From JADJWR01 sp964509545 (GTDB lineage Bacteria > Pseudomonadota > Gammaproteobacteria > Burkholderiales > Burkholderiaceae_F), in the NCBI GenBank assembly GCA_964509545.1, contig CAZDXQ010000029.1, positions 1-45,616 on the forward strand: a stretch of DNA of 45,616 nt, in the 5' to 3' direction. The notes under the pieces are model-generated. The model saw nothing but the letters and a program-made list of their open reading frames with translations. It did not search any database and was not told where the DNA came from. Made by a program: the position numbers and the translations under genes. This document shows, one piece after another, positions 23,992-32,510 of this stretch (within the stretch, counting starts at the first letter, position 1; every line of letters begins with the position of its first letter).

Positions 23992-25545
23992 TCACAGACT
24001 GTCCAGATTGTCGAGCATTTCCTCGGCGCGAACGCGGATCGCCGCGCGTTCTCCCGCATCGAGGCGGTTGACGTTCCTGGCCATCAACGCCGTGCGCGGG
24101 CTGGCGGCGAGAGCGCGTTCGTGCCGGATCAGGAAGTTCCAGAAAAGCGCCGTCATCGGGCAGGCGCCGGCGCCGCTGCGCACCTGCGGGCGGTAGGCGC
24201 AGCCGTTGCAGTAGTTGCTCTGTCGCCGGATGTAGGCGCCGCTGGCCACGTAGGGTTTGCTCGTGAAGCGGCCACCATCGGCGAACAGGGCCATGCCGGC
24301 GGTGTTCGGCAGTTCCACCCATTCGACGGCGTCGACATAGACGGCAAGGTACCAGTCGGCGACCTGGCGCGGCTCGATCTGCGCAAGCAGCGCGAACTGC
24401 CCGGTGACCATCAGCCGCTGGATATGGTGCGCATAGCCGTATTGCAGCGTCTGCCCGATCACCTGGCGCATGCAGTTCATGCGCGTTTCACCGCTCCAGT
24501 ACCACCGCGGCAGAGGCCGCCGGTGGGCGAAATGATTGGCCTCGGCCAGCTGCGGCATGAAGTGCCAGTAGACGCCGCGGATGAACTCGCGCCAACCGAG
24601 CACCTGGCGAATGAACCCCTCGACGCTGGCCAGCGGCAGCCGCCGCTCGCGGTAGGCGCGCTCGGCGGCAGCGATGACTTCGCGCGGACGGATCAGCTTC
24701 AGGTTCAGGCTGGTCGCGAGCAAGGCGTGCCAGCCGAAGGGCGTGTCGGTCCACATCGCATCCTGGTAGTGGCCGAAGCTGGCCAGCCGTGCGTCGACGA
24801 AGCGTTCGAGCGCAGCGAGCGCCTGGGAACGGCTAACCGGCCAGAAGAACTGATCAAGCCGACCCGGATGCCCGGCGAAGTCGCGCCGCACCAGCGCCAG
24901 CACTTCCCGCGTCACCTCATCGGGGGCGAACCGCGCCGGCTCGGCGATCGCTCCCGGACCGTCTTTCGGGTAGGCATCGCGGTTGTCGGCGTCGAAGTTC
25001 CAGCGACCGCCTTCGGGTTCGCCCTCGGCATCGACGAGTACGCCGTGAGTACGCCGCATCCAGCGGTAGAAGTGTTCCATGCGCAGTTCGCGCCGGCCGT
25101 TCGCCCAGGCGGAGAACTGCTCGCGCGAACAGAGGAAGTGTGTGTCGGCGAGCACGGTCAGCGTCACGGCTTCGCGGCGGCACATCGCCTCGATGTCGCG
25201 CGCGAGCCGCCACTCGCCCGGTTCGATTACCACCAGTTCGCGCGCTCCGGAATCGGCAATCACGCGCGCCAGCCGCCCGACCAGGCTCGGCACGTCGGCG
25301 TAGCGGGGATCGTCGAGCGCCACGTGGATGACGGGCAGGCCACGCGCGCGCAGTTCGGAGCCAAACCGGCGCATCGCCGCCAGGAACAGCGCGATCCGCG
25401 CCTTGTGGCTCCAGACGTGCGTGGCTTCGCCAGGCGCCTCGATCAGCAGCAGGCGATCGCGCGCGGCGTCGAAGTCCGGCAGTTGCGCACTGTCGGTGTC
25501 GAGTTGATCGCCCAGCAACAGGCGCAGCCGAGGCCGGCCAGTCAA
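23992..25545 (-). CDS. iron-sulfur (6-4) photolyase / cryptochrome-like protein (PhrB type)
   Basis: A 517-residue FeS-BCP protein that would repair (6-4) photoproducts with blue light, using FAD, a ribolumazine-type antenna and a 4Fe-4S cluster. The four cluster cysteines are C358 (RMNCMRQ), C446 and C449 (YCNGCA) and C462 (ACPMT). Their spacing (88, 3, 13) is the same as I recall for Agrobacterium PhrB, and the H373-H374 pair in GYAHHIQRLM sits where PhrB has its active-site histidines. The start is TTG 25545 with GGGAACG upstream. It lies downstream of the B12 regulator gene on the same strand, separated by 168 nt with no obvious promoter. A cryptochrome-only role is possible. Confidence 0.93.
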   Translation of the reverse strand: MTGRPRLRLLLGDQLDTDSAQLPDFDAARDRLLLIEAPGEATHVWSHKARIALFLAAMRRFGSELRARGLPVIHVALDDPRYADVPSLVGRLARVIADSGARELVVIEPGEWRLARDIEAMCRREAVTLTVLADTHFLCSREQFSAWANGRRELRMEHFYRWMRRTHGVLVDAEGEPEGGRWNFDADNRDAYPKDGPGAIAEPARFAPDEVTREVLALVRRDFAGHPGRLDQFFWPVSRSQALAALERFVDARLASFGHYQDAMWTDTPFGWHALLATSLNLKLIRPREVIAAAERAYRERRLPLASVEGFIRQVLGWREFIRGVYWHFMPQLAEANHFAHRRPLPRWYWSGETRMNCMRQVIGQTLQYGYAHHIQRLMVTGQFALLAQIEPRQVADWYLAVYVDAVEWVELPNTAGMALFADGGRFTSKPYVASGAYIRRQSNYCNGCAYRPQVRSGAGACPMTALFWNFLIRHERALAASPRTALMARNVNRLDAGERAAIRVRAEEMLDNLDSL

Positions 25546-25713
25546 TTCGGCGTTCCCGGCCGCAGTCGCCGACGGCCGCCGCGCGGCGAGCAGCAGCGCT
25601 GCTGGAGCCGGCTCTCATCCGGCGATGTGCGCCAGTGGATCGGACCGGCGTCGGCGACGCTCAGGCGGCTCGGCAGCTCCGCTTTGTTGCGGCCGTCCTT
25701 CACCTTGGCGCCG

Positions 25714-26649
25714 TTATGCCGTAGCCGCCTGACGCCAGCGGACAACGGCAGGACCGATCTCCTCCAGCGCGCGCAATGCAAGCACCTGCGCCGGCGGCCG
25801 CCGGTGCAGCGCCGGGCAGCTGCCGCCGGCCCAGACTTGCACCGATGACGGAAGCTTGGCGCGCAGCTCGGCCAGGCCCTCGATGGCCTGGTGCGGATTG
25901 ACCGCGGCCGAGAACGACAGCGCGACGATGTCCGCGCGCTGCGCTTCGGCGGCGAGCAGGATGTCCCATACGGGCGTCTGCACGCCGAGCGAGATGCAGT
26001 GGCAGCCGTCGAGCGCAAACATCGCCTCGGCCATCAGCAGGCCGAGGCCGTGCGGCTCCTGCGGGAAGGTGGTCAGAAGCACCCTCGGCCGCGCATCGAC
26101 GCGCGGGATCGTGCCGATGGCGTTGCGCAGCAGCCCCTGCACCGTCTCCGTGTACAGGTGCTCCTCGAAGATCTGCACCTTGCCGCGCGTCCACGCCTCC
26201 CCGACCATCTCATTCAGCGGCGCCACGATCTCGGCAACGAAGCGCGCCAGTCCCATGCGCAGCAGCTTCTGCGAGAGCTGGCCACGCAGTTCGTCGATGC
26301 GGTGTTCAGTCAGCAGTGCGATCAGCGCAGTCAGGTCGTCCTGTGCATGCATCTGCTGCAGCCCTCGCGCGGCGGCATTGCCGCTCGACCGCGCCAGCCG
26401 CTGCAGTTCATCGATCGACTGGCCGACGATCCTTCCGGGACGGTGGCCGAGATCGAGCAGCCGCTTCAGCGTGCGCAGCTTGTCGACCTGTTCGAGCGGA
26501 TAGACGCGCTCGCCGAGCGCATCGCGCATCGGCGACGGAAAACCGTAGCGGCGCTCCCAGACACGCAGGGTGTCTTTCGACAGGCCGGTGTCGCGCTCCA
26601 CCGACGCGATGCTCAAGGCAATCGGCGACTGCGAAGTACGTGCATTCAT
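25714..26649 (-). CDS. MerR-family B12-binding light regulator (CarH/LitR type)
   Basis: A 311-residue predicted AdoCbl photoreceptor-repressor. Residues 10-80 form a MerR winged helix (SIASVERDTGLSKDTLRVWERRYGFP). A four-helix cap includes the W-x9-EH motif (W153, E163, H164), and the cobalamin domain has ExHxxG (E198-H200-G203), which places the lower axial histidine. In Thermus CarH a histidine follows the W and becomes the second cobalt ligand in light; here that residue is T154. The start is ATG 26649 because it puts the helix-turn-helix near the N terminus; ATG 26730 is possible. It diverges from gpx and sits upstream of the photolyase. Class II LitR with a LOV partner is the alternative, but the B12 motif argues against it. 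Confidence 0.9.
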   Translation of the reverse strand: MNARTSQSPIALSIASVERDTGLSKDTLRVWERRYGFPSPMRDALGERVYPLEQVDKLRTLKRLLDLGHRPGRIVGQSIDELQRLARSSGNAAARGLQQMHAQDDLTALIALLTEHRIDELRGQLSQKLLRMGLARFVAEIVAPLNEMVGEAWTRGKVQIFEEHLYTETVQGLLRNAIGTIPRVDARPRVLLTTFPQEPHGLGLLMAEAMFALDGCHCISLGVQTPVWDILLAAEAQRADIVALSFSAAVNPHQAIEGLAELRAKLPSSVQVWAGGSCPALHRRPPAQVLALRALEEIGPAVVRWRQAATA

Positions 26650-26740
26650 TTCCGGCACCGCCTCGAAGAAAGGCAATCGGCCGAAACGATCCCGGGCAGG
26701 CGAACGGGTCGCCCTGTCGACGCCCACCATCCTTGTTTTT

Positions 26741-26787
26741 TTGTCATGGACAAATATTTGACTTATCGGTTGAAGCTCGTATCATAT
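26741..26787 (+). promoter_or_regulatory. divergent promoters with operator-like palindrome (gpx / light regulator)
   Basis: Rightward, TTGACT (26758-26763) and TATCAT (26780-26785) are 16 nt apart, a good sigma-70 match. Leftward, TATGAT (complement of 26781-26786) overlaps that -10, with TAGGCA (26810-26805) 18 nt upstream. A perfect inverted repeat TTGTC-ATG-GACAA (26741-26753) abuts the rightward -35, as expected for a MerR-type operator. CarH blocking here would shut off gpx and itself in the dark. Confidence 0.6.
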
Positions 26788-26805
26788 CGCTAACGTCGAT
26801 GATTT

Positions 26806-26867
26806 GCCTAGGACATAAAGCCTTGGCAGCTAGACTCTTCGGCCGTTGTGGAAACGACCTCCTAGGC
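26806..26867. promoter_or_regulatory. paired CTAG-containing sites in the gpx leader
   Basis: GCCTAGGA (26806-26813) and TCCTAGGC (26860-26867) are perfect inverted copies 46 nt apart, and a third CTAG lies at 26830. CTAG is rare in most proteobacterial genomes, so three in 60 nt upstream of gpx may mark regulator sites or an RNA stem in the leader. Confidence 0.35.
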
Positions 26868-26897
26868 TGCACGAAACCAGTTTTCGAGCCGAATCAG

Positions 26898-27524
26898 ATG
26901 CGAGTAAACACTTACATTCATACATCCTCCGGGGCGTTTGGGATCGCGAGGCAGTCTCGGCTGCTTCAGGGATCGCTGTGGACTGTCATGGCCGCGGTGC
27001 TGCTGTTTGCCTGGACAAACCCTCTGCGCGCCGCGCCGTCGGCCTGCCCGCAACTGCTGAGCCACACACTGCCTCGCCTGCAGGACGAGCAGCCGCAGAA
27101 CCTTTGCCAGTTCTCCGGCAAGGTGATCCTGGCAGTGAACACCGCCAGCGCCTGCGGCTACACGCCGCAATACGAGGCACTGCAGAAACTGCACGAGCGC
27201 TACGGCGCGCGCGGACTGGTGATCATGGGCTTTCCTTCGGCGGACTTCCGCCAGGAACCGATGGACAACAAGGGTATTGCCGAGCATTGCTTCGACGTCT
27301 ACGGCGTGCGCTTCCCGATGTTTGCGAAATCGGGGGTCGTCGGGCAGACTGCCAACCCGTTCTTCGCGGCGCTGACCCGGGAAACCGGTCAGGCGCCCAA
27401 GTGGAACTTCCATAAGTACTTGATCGACCGCCAAGGGCGCGCAGTCGCGTCCTTCCCGAGCGCGGTCGATCCGCTCGATCGCCGCCTAACCGGCCGCATC
27501 GAGCAGCTGCTGGCGACCCGTTGA
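26898..27524 (+). CDS. glutathione peroxidase-like protein (exported, atypical)
   Basis: A 208-residue thioredoxin-fold peroxidase. The peroxidatic site is ASACGYTPQY with C86 (a normal Cys codon, not Sec), and W169-N170 in KWNFHKYLIDRQG match two catalytic residues. The usual FPxNQF loop is FPSADF here, so the catalytic Asn-Gln pair is Ala-Asp (A115, D116). An N-terminal signal (SLWTVMAAVLLFAWTNPLRA) suggests export, with C50 and C70 as further possible redox partners. ATG 26898 is chosen; ATG 26988 would start inside the signal. It is the first gene rightward of the light regulator, so likely a photo-oxidative stress gene. Activity with glutathione is doubtful. Confidence 0.85.
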   Translation: MRVNTYIHTSSGAFGIARQSRLLQGSLWTVMAAVLLFAWTNPLRAAPSACPQLLSHTLPRLQDEQPQNLCQFSGKVILAVNTASACGYTPQYEALQKLHERYGARGLVIMGFPSADFRQEPMDNKGIAEHCFDVYGVRFPMFAKSGVVGQTANPFFAALTRETGQAPKWNFHKYLIDRQGRAVASFPSAVDPLDRRLTGRIEQLLATR

Positions 27525-27638
27525 TATACGGGGTTGATATGGCTGGCGGCGAGCGCAACGTGGGGGTTTCCGCGTTCCCGATGCGGCGCGCCGGCGCTAC
27601 GCCGGGCGCCGAGATCGGGGACAATGCAGGATTCGCCG

Positions 27639-28442
27639 ATGAATGCGCCCGACCCCATGTTTCTCCCCGACGTGCAAGCGAGCCACGATCTGCGCAACGT
27701 CGCGATCGCGCGCGTCGGCGTCCGCTCGCTGACGCACCCGGTTCATGTGGCCACGGCCGGCGGCAGCCAGCCGTCGGTGGCCTCCGTCGACATGTTCGTG
27801 GCGCTGCCGGCGCAGATCAAAGGCACGCACATGTCGCGTTTCATCGAGGTGCTGGCCGGCCACCGCGAGCCGCTGTCGGCGACCTCGATGCGCGTGCTGA
27901 TCGCAGCCATGCTGGCGCGGCTGGAGGCCGCTCGCGGCGAGATCGAGATCAGGCTGCCTTACTTCATCATGAAGTCGGCGCCGGTGTCGGGCGTGCAGAG
28001 CCTGATGGACTACCAGCTGACACTGCGCGCCGAGGCCAGCGAAGGCAGCACTCGAGTCTGGCAGAAGGTCACCGTGCCGGTGACCAGCCTGTGCCCGTGC
28101 AGCAAGAAGATTTCGGACTACGGCGCTCACAACCAGCGGGCGCACATCGTGATCGGTGTCGAGCTGGCCGCGCCGATGTCGGTCGAGGAGCAGGTGCGCA
28201 TCGCGGAAGCTGCGGCCTCCAGCGAGATGTGGGCACTGCTGAAGCGCCCCGACGAGAAGTACGTCACGGAAAGGGCCTACGACAATCCGAAGTTCGTCGA
28301 GGACGTGGTGCGCGACGTGGCGCTGGTGCTGAATGCCGACGACCGCGTCCTCGCTTACACCGTCGAGTCGGAGAACTTCGAAGCGATTCACAACCACTCG
28401 GCCTACGCGATGGTCGAGTTCGACAAGCGCAGCGGCCGTTAG
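27639..28442 (+). CDS. folE2: GTP cyclohydrolase FolE2 (type IB)
   Basis: FolE2 converts GTP to dihydroneopterin triphosphate, the first step to folate and other pterins, with a metal that need not be zinc. The 267 residues have the substrate and metal motifs KGTHMSRF, SLCPCSKKIS (C152, C154) and HNQRAHI, and end NHSAYAMVEF as in the family. I use ATG 27639, with AGGA 7 nt upstream; ATG 27624 is also possible. It is 114 nt after gpx and 106 nt before the COG2907 gene. Folate or pterin genes are known among light-induced LitR targets, and photolyases use a pterin-like antenna, so placement here makes sense. Confidence 0.95.
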   Translation: MNAPDPMFLPDVQASHDLRNVAIARVGVRSLTHPVHVATAGGSQPSVASVDMFVALPAQIKGTHMSRFIEVLAGHREPLSATSMRVLIAAMLARLEAARGEIEIRLPYFIMKSAPVSGVQSLMDYQLTLRAEASEGSTRVWQKVTVPVTSLCPCSKKISDYGAHNQRAHIVIGVELAAPMSVEEQVRIAEAAASSEMWALLKRPDEKYVTERAYDNPKFVEDVVRDVALVLNADDRVLAYTVESENFEAIHNHSAYAMVEFDKRSGR

Positions 28443-28444
28443 AC

Positions 28445-28475
28445 GCGGGCGCCCTGCCGGCAGCGCTTCGCCCGC
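28445..28475. terminator. hairpin after folE2
   Basis: GCGGGCG (28445-28451) and CGCCCGC (28469-28475) form a 7-bp stem with a 17-nt loop just past the folE2 stop. It may end the gpx-folE2 transcript before the lipid operon. No T-run is seen, and I found no clear promoter in the rest of the gap to 28548. Confidence 0.35.
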
Positions 28476-28548
28476 CTGCCCTGTTGCACCGGCCTGACTC
28501 TGCGTCGCCGACCGCGTCACCGCGCGTGTGGCCGGGCGAGGATCGTCG

Positions 28549-29853
28549 ATGAAAGTCGCGATCGTCGGCAGCGGCATCGCTGGTCTGGGCTGCGCGCACG
28601 CGCTGCTTGCGCAGCGTCAGCACGGCGTGCAGGTCACGCTATACGAAGCGGCGCTGCGTCCGGGCGGACACACCAACACGGTCGACGTCAGCGTGGCGGG
28701 AGAGCAGTTCGCCGTCGACACCGGCTTTCTGGTGTTCAACGAGCGCACTTATCCGAACCTGATCCGGCTGTTCGCCGAGCTCGACGTGCCGGTCGCAGCG
28801 AGCGACATGTCGTTCGCGGTCAGCCTGCCGGTGCGCGGCGCCTTCGGCACGCGGCGCCTGGAGTGGTCGGGCACCGATTTGAACGGCGTCTTCGCGCAGC
28901 GGCGCAATGTCGTCTTTCCTCAGTTCCTGCACATGCTCGCGGACCTGCTGCGCTTCAACGGCCAGGCCACGCGGATCGCCTGCGGCGAGGAATCCTGCGG
29001 CGACCTGTCGCTCGGCGACTTCCTCGATCGCCATCGCTATGGCCGGCCGTTCCGCCGGATGTATCTGCTGCCGATGGCCGCGGCGATCTGGTCGTGCCCG
29101 ATGGCGACCATGCTCGCCTATCCGCTGCAGACTTTCGTGCGCTTCTGCCACAACCACGGTCTGCTGCAGGTCAATGACCGCCCGCAGTGGTACACGGTGC
29201 GCGGTGGCGCCCGCCAGTACGTCGAGCGCATCGTGCGCCGGCTCGGCGACGTGCGCCTCGGCGACCCGGTGCAACGGGTGACACGCAACGCACGCAGCGG
29301 CAAGGTGCTGGTCGAGAGCAGCCGCGGCCGCGACAGCTTCGATCATGTGGTGCTGGCCGCGCACAGCGACCAGTCGCTGCGCCTGCTCGCCGATGCGTCC
29401 GCTGCCGAACGCAGCGTGCTCGCCGACGTCGGTTACCAACCGAACCGGGCGATCCTGCACACCGACGCCCGGTTGATGCCGCGCCAGCGGCGCGTCTGGT
29501 CGTCGTGGAACACCCTGAGCGACGGCAGCGAAGAGCCGTCGGTATCGGTGACGTACTGGCTGAACCGCCTGCAACCGCTGCCGGTGGCCGCGCCGGTATT
29601 CGTCAGCCTCAACCCGCTCGCCGAACCCGATCCGGCCACCGTGCTGGCCGAGTTCGACTACGCCCACCCGGTCTTCGACGCGCGGGCGATCGCCGCGCAG
29701 CAGCGGCTGCCCGCCGTGCAGGGCACCGACCGCGTCTGGTTCGCAGGCGCCTGGACCGGCTACGGCTTTCACGAGGACGGCCTGAAGTCCGGGCTGGCGG
29801 TGGCCGGCGCACTGAGCTCGCTGCTGCGTGCTCCGGCGACGCTGGCCGCCTGA
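28549..29853 (+). CDS. FAD/NAD(P)-binding amine oxidase-like protein (COG2907)
   Basis: A 434-residue flavoprotein. The N-terminal dinucleotide fold VAIVGSGIAGLGCAHAL is followed by RPGGHTNTVDV, VDTGFLVFNERTYPNL and a C-terminal FAD motif, VWFAGAWTGYGFHEDGLKSG. This subgroup lies beside Cfa-like methyltransferases and DUF1365 proteins in many proteobacteria, and related genes in Rhodobacter belong to the singlet-oxygen response and furan fatty acid synthesis. It may desaturate or oxidise a membrane acyl chain. GAGGA precedes ATG 28549 by 6 nt. It heads a ten-gene run in which gaps are at most 15 nt. The reaction is inference. Confidence 0.9.
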   Translation: MKVAIVGSGIAGLGCAHALLAQRQHGVQVTLYEAALRPGGHTNTVDVSVAGEQFAVDTGFLVFNERTYPNLIRLFAELDVPVAASDMSFAVSLPVRGAFGTRRLEWSGTDLNGVFAQRRNVVFPQFLHMLADLLRFNGQATRIACGEESCGDLSLGDFLDRHRYGRPFRRMYLLPMAAAIWSCPMATMLAYPLQTFVRFCHNHGLLQVNDRPQWYTVRGGARQYVERIVRRLGDVRLGDPVQRVTRNARSGKVLVESSRGRDSFDHVVLAAHSDQSLRLLADASAAERSVLADVGYQPNRAILHTDARLMPRQRRVWSSWNTLSDGSEEPSVSVTYWLNRLQPLPVAAPVFVSLNPLAEPDPATVLAEFDYAHPVFDARAIAAQQRLPAVQGTDRVWFAGAWTGYGFHEDGLKSGLAVAGALSSLLRAPATLAA

Positions 29854-30663
29854 ATGCGAGCGGCGACGATGATCAGCGAGTCCGTCCCGGCAGCGTCGAT
29901 CGGCTTCGGCTCGGTGCAGCACGCGCGGCTGCGACCGGCGCGCAACCGCTTTGCCTACCCGTCGTATTTCCTCCGCCTGCCGCTGCGGGCGCTGGCGCGG
30001 CAGCCGTGGCCGTATCGGTGGCTGGCGCGCAACGGGCGGGGGCTGTTCGCGCTGAACGACGCCGATCACGGCGACGGGCGGCCGCTGCTCGCCTGGATCG
30101 ACGACCTGCTGGCGCGGGAAGGCATCACCGATGCCGGCGGCGAGGTCTGGCTGCACACATTCCCGCGCGTGCTCGGCTACGTCTTCAACCCGGTGAGCTT
30201 CTGGTTCGCGCACCGCGCCGATGGCCAGTTGCGCGCGATCGTCTGCGAGGTCAACAACACCTTCGGCGAGCGGCACTGCTACCTGCTCGCGCACGAGGAC
30301 GGCTGCCCGCTCGCCTGGGGTGAGCCACTTAGCGCGCGCAAGGTGTTCCACGTATCGCCGTTCTGTCCGGTCGAAGGTGGCTATCGCTTCCGCTTCCTGC
30401 TGGCCCGCCGCGACGACGGCGACCGCTTCGTCGCCCGCATCGACTACGACGACGCGCGCGGTCCGCTGCTGCAGACCTCGATCGAAGGCCGGCTGCAACC
30501 ACTGACGGACGCACGGCTGGCGCGCCTTCTTCTGAGCCGACCGGCGTTCACCCTGGGCGTGATCGCCCGCATCCACTGGCAGGCGCTGAAGCTCTGGGCC
30601 AAGCGCGTGCCGTTTTTCAGCAAACCCGAGCCGCCTCCCTTCGGCCTGACCCGCAGCCCATGA
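29854..30663 (+). CDS. DUF1365 family protein
   Basis: A 269-residue protein with the DUF1365 signature: SVQHARLRPARNRFAYPSYF near the N terminus, WLHTFPRVLGYVFNPVSFWF in the middle and AIVCEVNNTFGERHCYLL after it. No signal peptide or clear membrane helix is seen. The family almost always sits between a COG2907 flavoprotein and a Cfa-like methyltransferase and is thought to act in the same lipid pathway; its chemistry is unknown. Its ATG follows the previous stop with no gap (TGAATG), and its own stop overlaps the next start by ATGA, which implies translational coupling. Confidence 0.92.
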   Translation: MRAATMISESVPAASIGFGSVQHARLRPARNRFAYPSYFLRLPLRALARQPWPYRWLARNGRGLFALNDADHGDGRPLLAWIDDLLAREGITDAGGEVWLHTFPRVLGYVFNPVSFWFAHRADGQLRAIVCEVNNTFGERHCYLLAHEDGCPLAWGEPLSARKVFHVSPFCPVEGGYRFRFLLARRDDGDRFVARIDYDDARGPLLQTSIEGRLQPLTDARLARLLLSRPAFTLGVIARIHWQALKLWAKRVPFFSKPEPPPFGLTRSP

Positions 30664-31910
30664 ACGAATTCGCCCTCACCTCGCCCGGCCGCCGCGGCGA
30701 TGCGCTCGACCCGCGCCCTTTTCCCGCCGCGGCCCGCCTGCTTGTCTCGCTGCTCGACCGGCTGCAGCACGGGCGCCTGCTCGTGACCTTCCCCGACGGC
30801 CAGCGCGCGGTGTACGGCCGCGGCGGCCACGGCGAACCGCAGGCCGACATCCGCCTCGTCAACTGGAACGTGTGCAGCGCGACGATGAAAAGCGGCGACA
30901 TCGGCTTCGCCGAGTGCTACGTCGCCGGCGACTGGACCACGGCAGACCTGCCCCGCTTGCTGAGCTTCTTCGTCCGCAACCGCGCTGCCGCCGAAGAGGT
31001 GATTTACGGCTCGTTCCTGGGCCAGCTTGCCTACCGCATCAGGCACTGGCTGAACCGCAACACCAGGGCGAATGCGAGGAAGAACATCGCCGCGCACTAC
31101 GACCTCGGCAATGCGTTCTATTCGCTCTGGCTCGACCCGTCGATGACCTACTCCAGCGCGCTGCTCGACCACGTCGACGACCCGCACGCCGCGCTCGACG
31201 GGCAGCAGCTGCAGCAGGCGCAGCAGGCGAAGTACAGCCGCGTGCTCGGGGAACTGCGGCTGGCCCCGGCGAGCCGCGTGCTGGAGATCGGCTGCGGCTG
31301 GGGCGGCTTCGCCGAGGTCGCCACAGGCGCCGGCCACCGCCTCACCGGGCTGACGCTGTCGCCGTCGCAACTCGAATACGCGCGCCTTCGGCTGGCCCGC
31401 GCCGGGCTGGCCGCCGACCTGAAGCTGCAGGACTACCGCGACGAGCGCGGCACCTACGACGGCATCGCCTCGATCGAAATGTTCGAGGCGGTCGGCGAAG
31501 CCTACTGGCCGTCGTACTTCGCCACGCTCGCCCGCTGCCTGGCGCCGGGCGGCCGCGCCTGCGTGCAGTCGATCGTGATCGCGGAGCCGCTGTTCGAGCG
31601 CTATCGCCGCGGCACCGATTTCATCCAGCAGTACATCTTCCCCGGCGGCATGCTGCCGTCACGCTCGGTCTTCGTCCGCCAGGCGCAGGCCGCCGGCCTG
31701 GCCATCGAGCGCGAACACGCGTTCGGCCGCGCCTACGCGGCCACGCTGGCCACCTGGCGGCAGCGTTTCCTCGCCCGGCTCGACGATACGCGCGCACTCG
31801 GCTTCGACACCCGCTTCATCCGCCTGTGGGATTTCTACCTCGCCTATTGCGAGGCCGCCTTCGCCCAGGGCAACACCGATGTTGTCCAGTTCACGCTCGT
31901 TCGTCGCTGA
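30660..31910 (+). CDS. Cfa/UfaM-like SAM-dependent fatty acid methyltransferase
   Basis: A 416-residue member of the cyclopropane synthase family, which methylates double bonds of membrane phospholipid acyl chains with S-adenosylmethionine. Motifs are YDLGNAFYSLWLDPSMTYSS (147-166), the SAM loop VLEIGCGWGGFAEVA (207-221), SIEMFEAVGEAYWPSYF and FIQQYIFPGGMLPS. Given its neighbours it more likely makes methylated or furan fatty acids (UfaM type) than a plain cyclopropane, but this cannot be read from the sequence. It overlaps DUF1365 by 4 nt and the following gene by 32 nt. Confidence 0.93.
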   Translation: MNEFALTSPGRRGDALDPRPFPAAARLLVSLLDRLQHGRLLVTFPDGQRAVYGRGGHGEPQADIRLVNWNVCSATMKSGDIGFAECYVAGDWTTADLPRLLSFFVRNRAAAEEVIYGSFLGQLAYRIRHWLNRNTRANARKNIAAHYDLGNAFYSLWLDPSMTYSSALLDHVDDPHAALDGQQLQQAQQAKYSRVLGELRLAPASRVLEIGCGWGGFAEVATGAGHRLTGLTLSPSQLEYARLRLARAGLAADLKLQDYRDERGTYDGIASIEMFEAVGEAYWPSYFATLARCLAPGGRACVQSIVIAEPLFERYRRGTDFIQQYIFPGGMLPSRSVFVRQAQAAGLAIEREHAFGRAYAATLATWRQRFLARLDDTRALGFDTRFIRLWDFYLAYCEAAFAQGNTDVVQFTLVRR

Positions 31911-32502
31911 GCACGGCGGCACGCGCCGCGGGCGCGGCCCGGCCTGGCTGCGCCTTGGCGCGGCGACGCTGGCGCTCGGCATTTCGATGCTGCTGCCGGC
32001 GACGGCAAACGAGCCGGCACCGCCGCACGTGGCCCGCCACATCGCCGAGGCGCGACTGACAGGCAGCGGCCGCCTGACGTGGTGGGGTTTTCACGTCTAC
32101 GACGCGGCGCTGTATGCGCAGGGCCCGCTCGACGTCCGCGATCCCACGGCGCAGCCGTTCGCGCTGGAACTGCGCTATGCGCGGCGACTGAAGGGCGAAG
32201 CCATCGCCGAGGCTAGCCGCGACGAGATGGCGCGTTTGGGTCTTGGCAGCGACGAGCAGCGCACAGCCTGGTTCGACCGCATGGCGCGCCTGTTTCCGGA
32301 TGTCGCCGCCGGCCAGCGGCTGGCCGGCGTCAATCTTCCCGGCCGCGGCGTGCGCTTCTACTTCGACGGCCGCTTCATCGGCGCCATCGAAGAGCCCGCT
32401 TTCGCGCGTGCCTTCTTTGCCATCTGGCTCGACGAGCGCACGCAGGCGCCGGGCCTGCGCGAGTCGCTGACGCGGCCCGAGCGGACGGCGCCGCGCACTT
32501 GA
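31879..32502 (+). CDS. chalcone isomerase-like periplasmic protein
   Basis: A 207-residue protein with a basic N terminus and signal-like hydrophobic stretch (RLGAATLALGISMLLPATA), then a chalcone-isomerase-like domain: GRLTWWGFHVYDAALYA, FALELRYARRLKGEAIAEAS and GVNLPGRGVRFYFDGRFIG. Bacterial members of this fold are not flavonoid enzymes; some related proteins bind fatty acids. That fits a lipid operon. Its start lies 32 nt inside the methyltransferase gene, so the two are coupled. A later start within the signal cannot be excluded. Confidence 0.85.
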   Translation: MLSSSRSFVAEHGGTRRGRGPAWLRLGAATLALGISMLLPATANEPAPPHVARHIAEARLTGSGRLTWWGFHVYDAALYAQGPLDVRDPTAQPFALELRYARRLKGEAIAEASRDEMARLGLGSDEQRTAWFDRMARLFPDVAAGQRLAGVNLPGRGVRFYFDGRFIGAIEEPAFARAFFAIWLDERTQAPGLRESLTRPERTAPRT

Positions 32503-32510
32503 AGCCGCCG

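Noticed and set aside
26898..27524. gpx as a selenoprotein
   Set aside because: The peroxidatic position has a normal Cys codon and no in-frame TGA interrupts the gene.
28639..30576. 645-residue minus-strand open frame opposite the COG2907 and DUF1365 genes
   Set aside because: Antisense shadow with Ala/Arg/Val-rich, motif-free translation.
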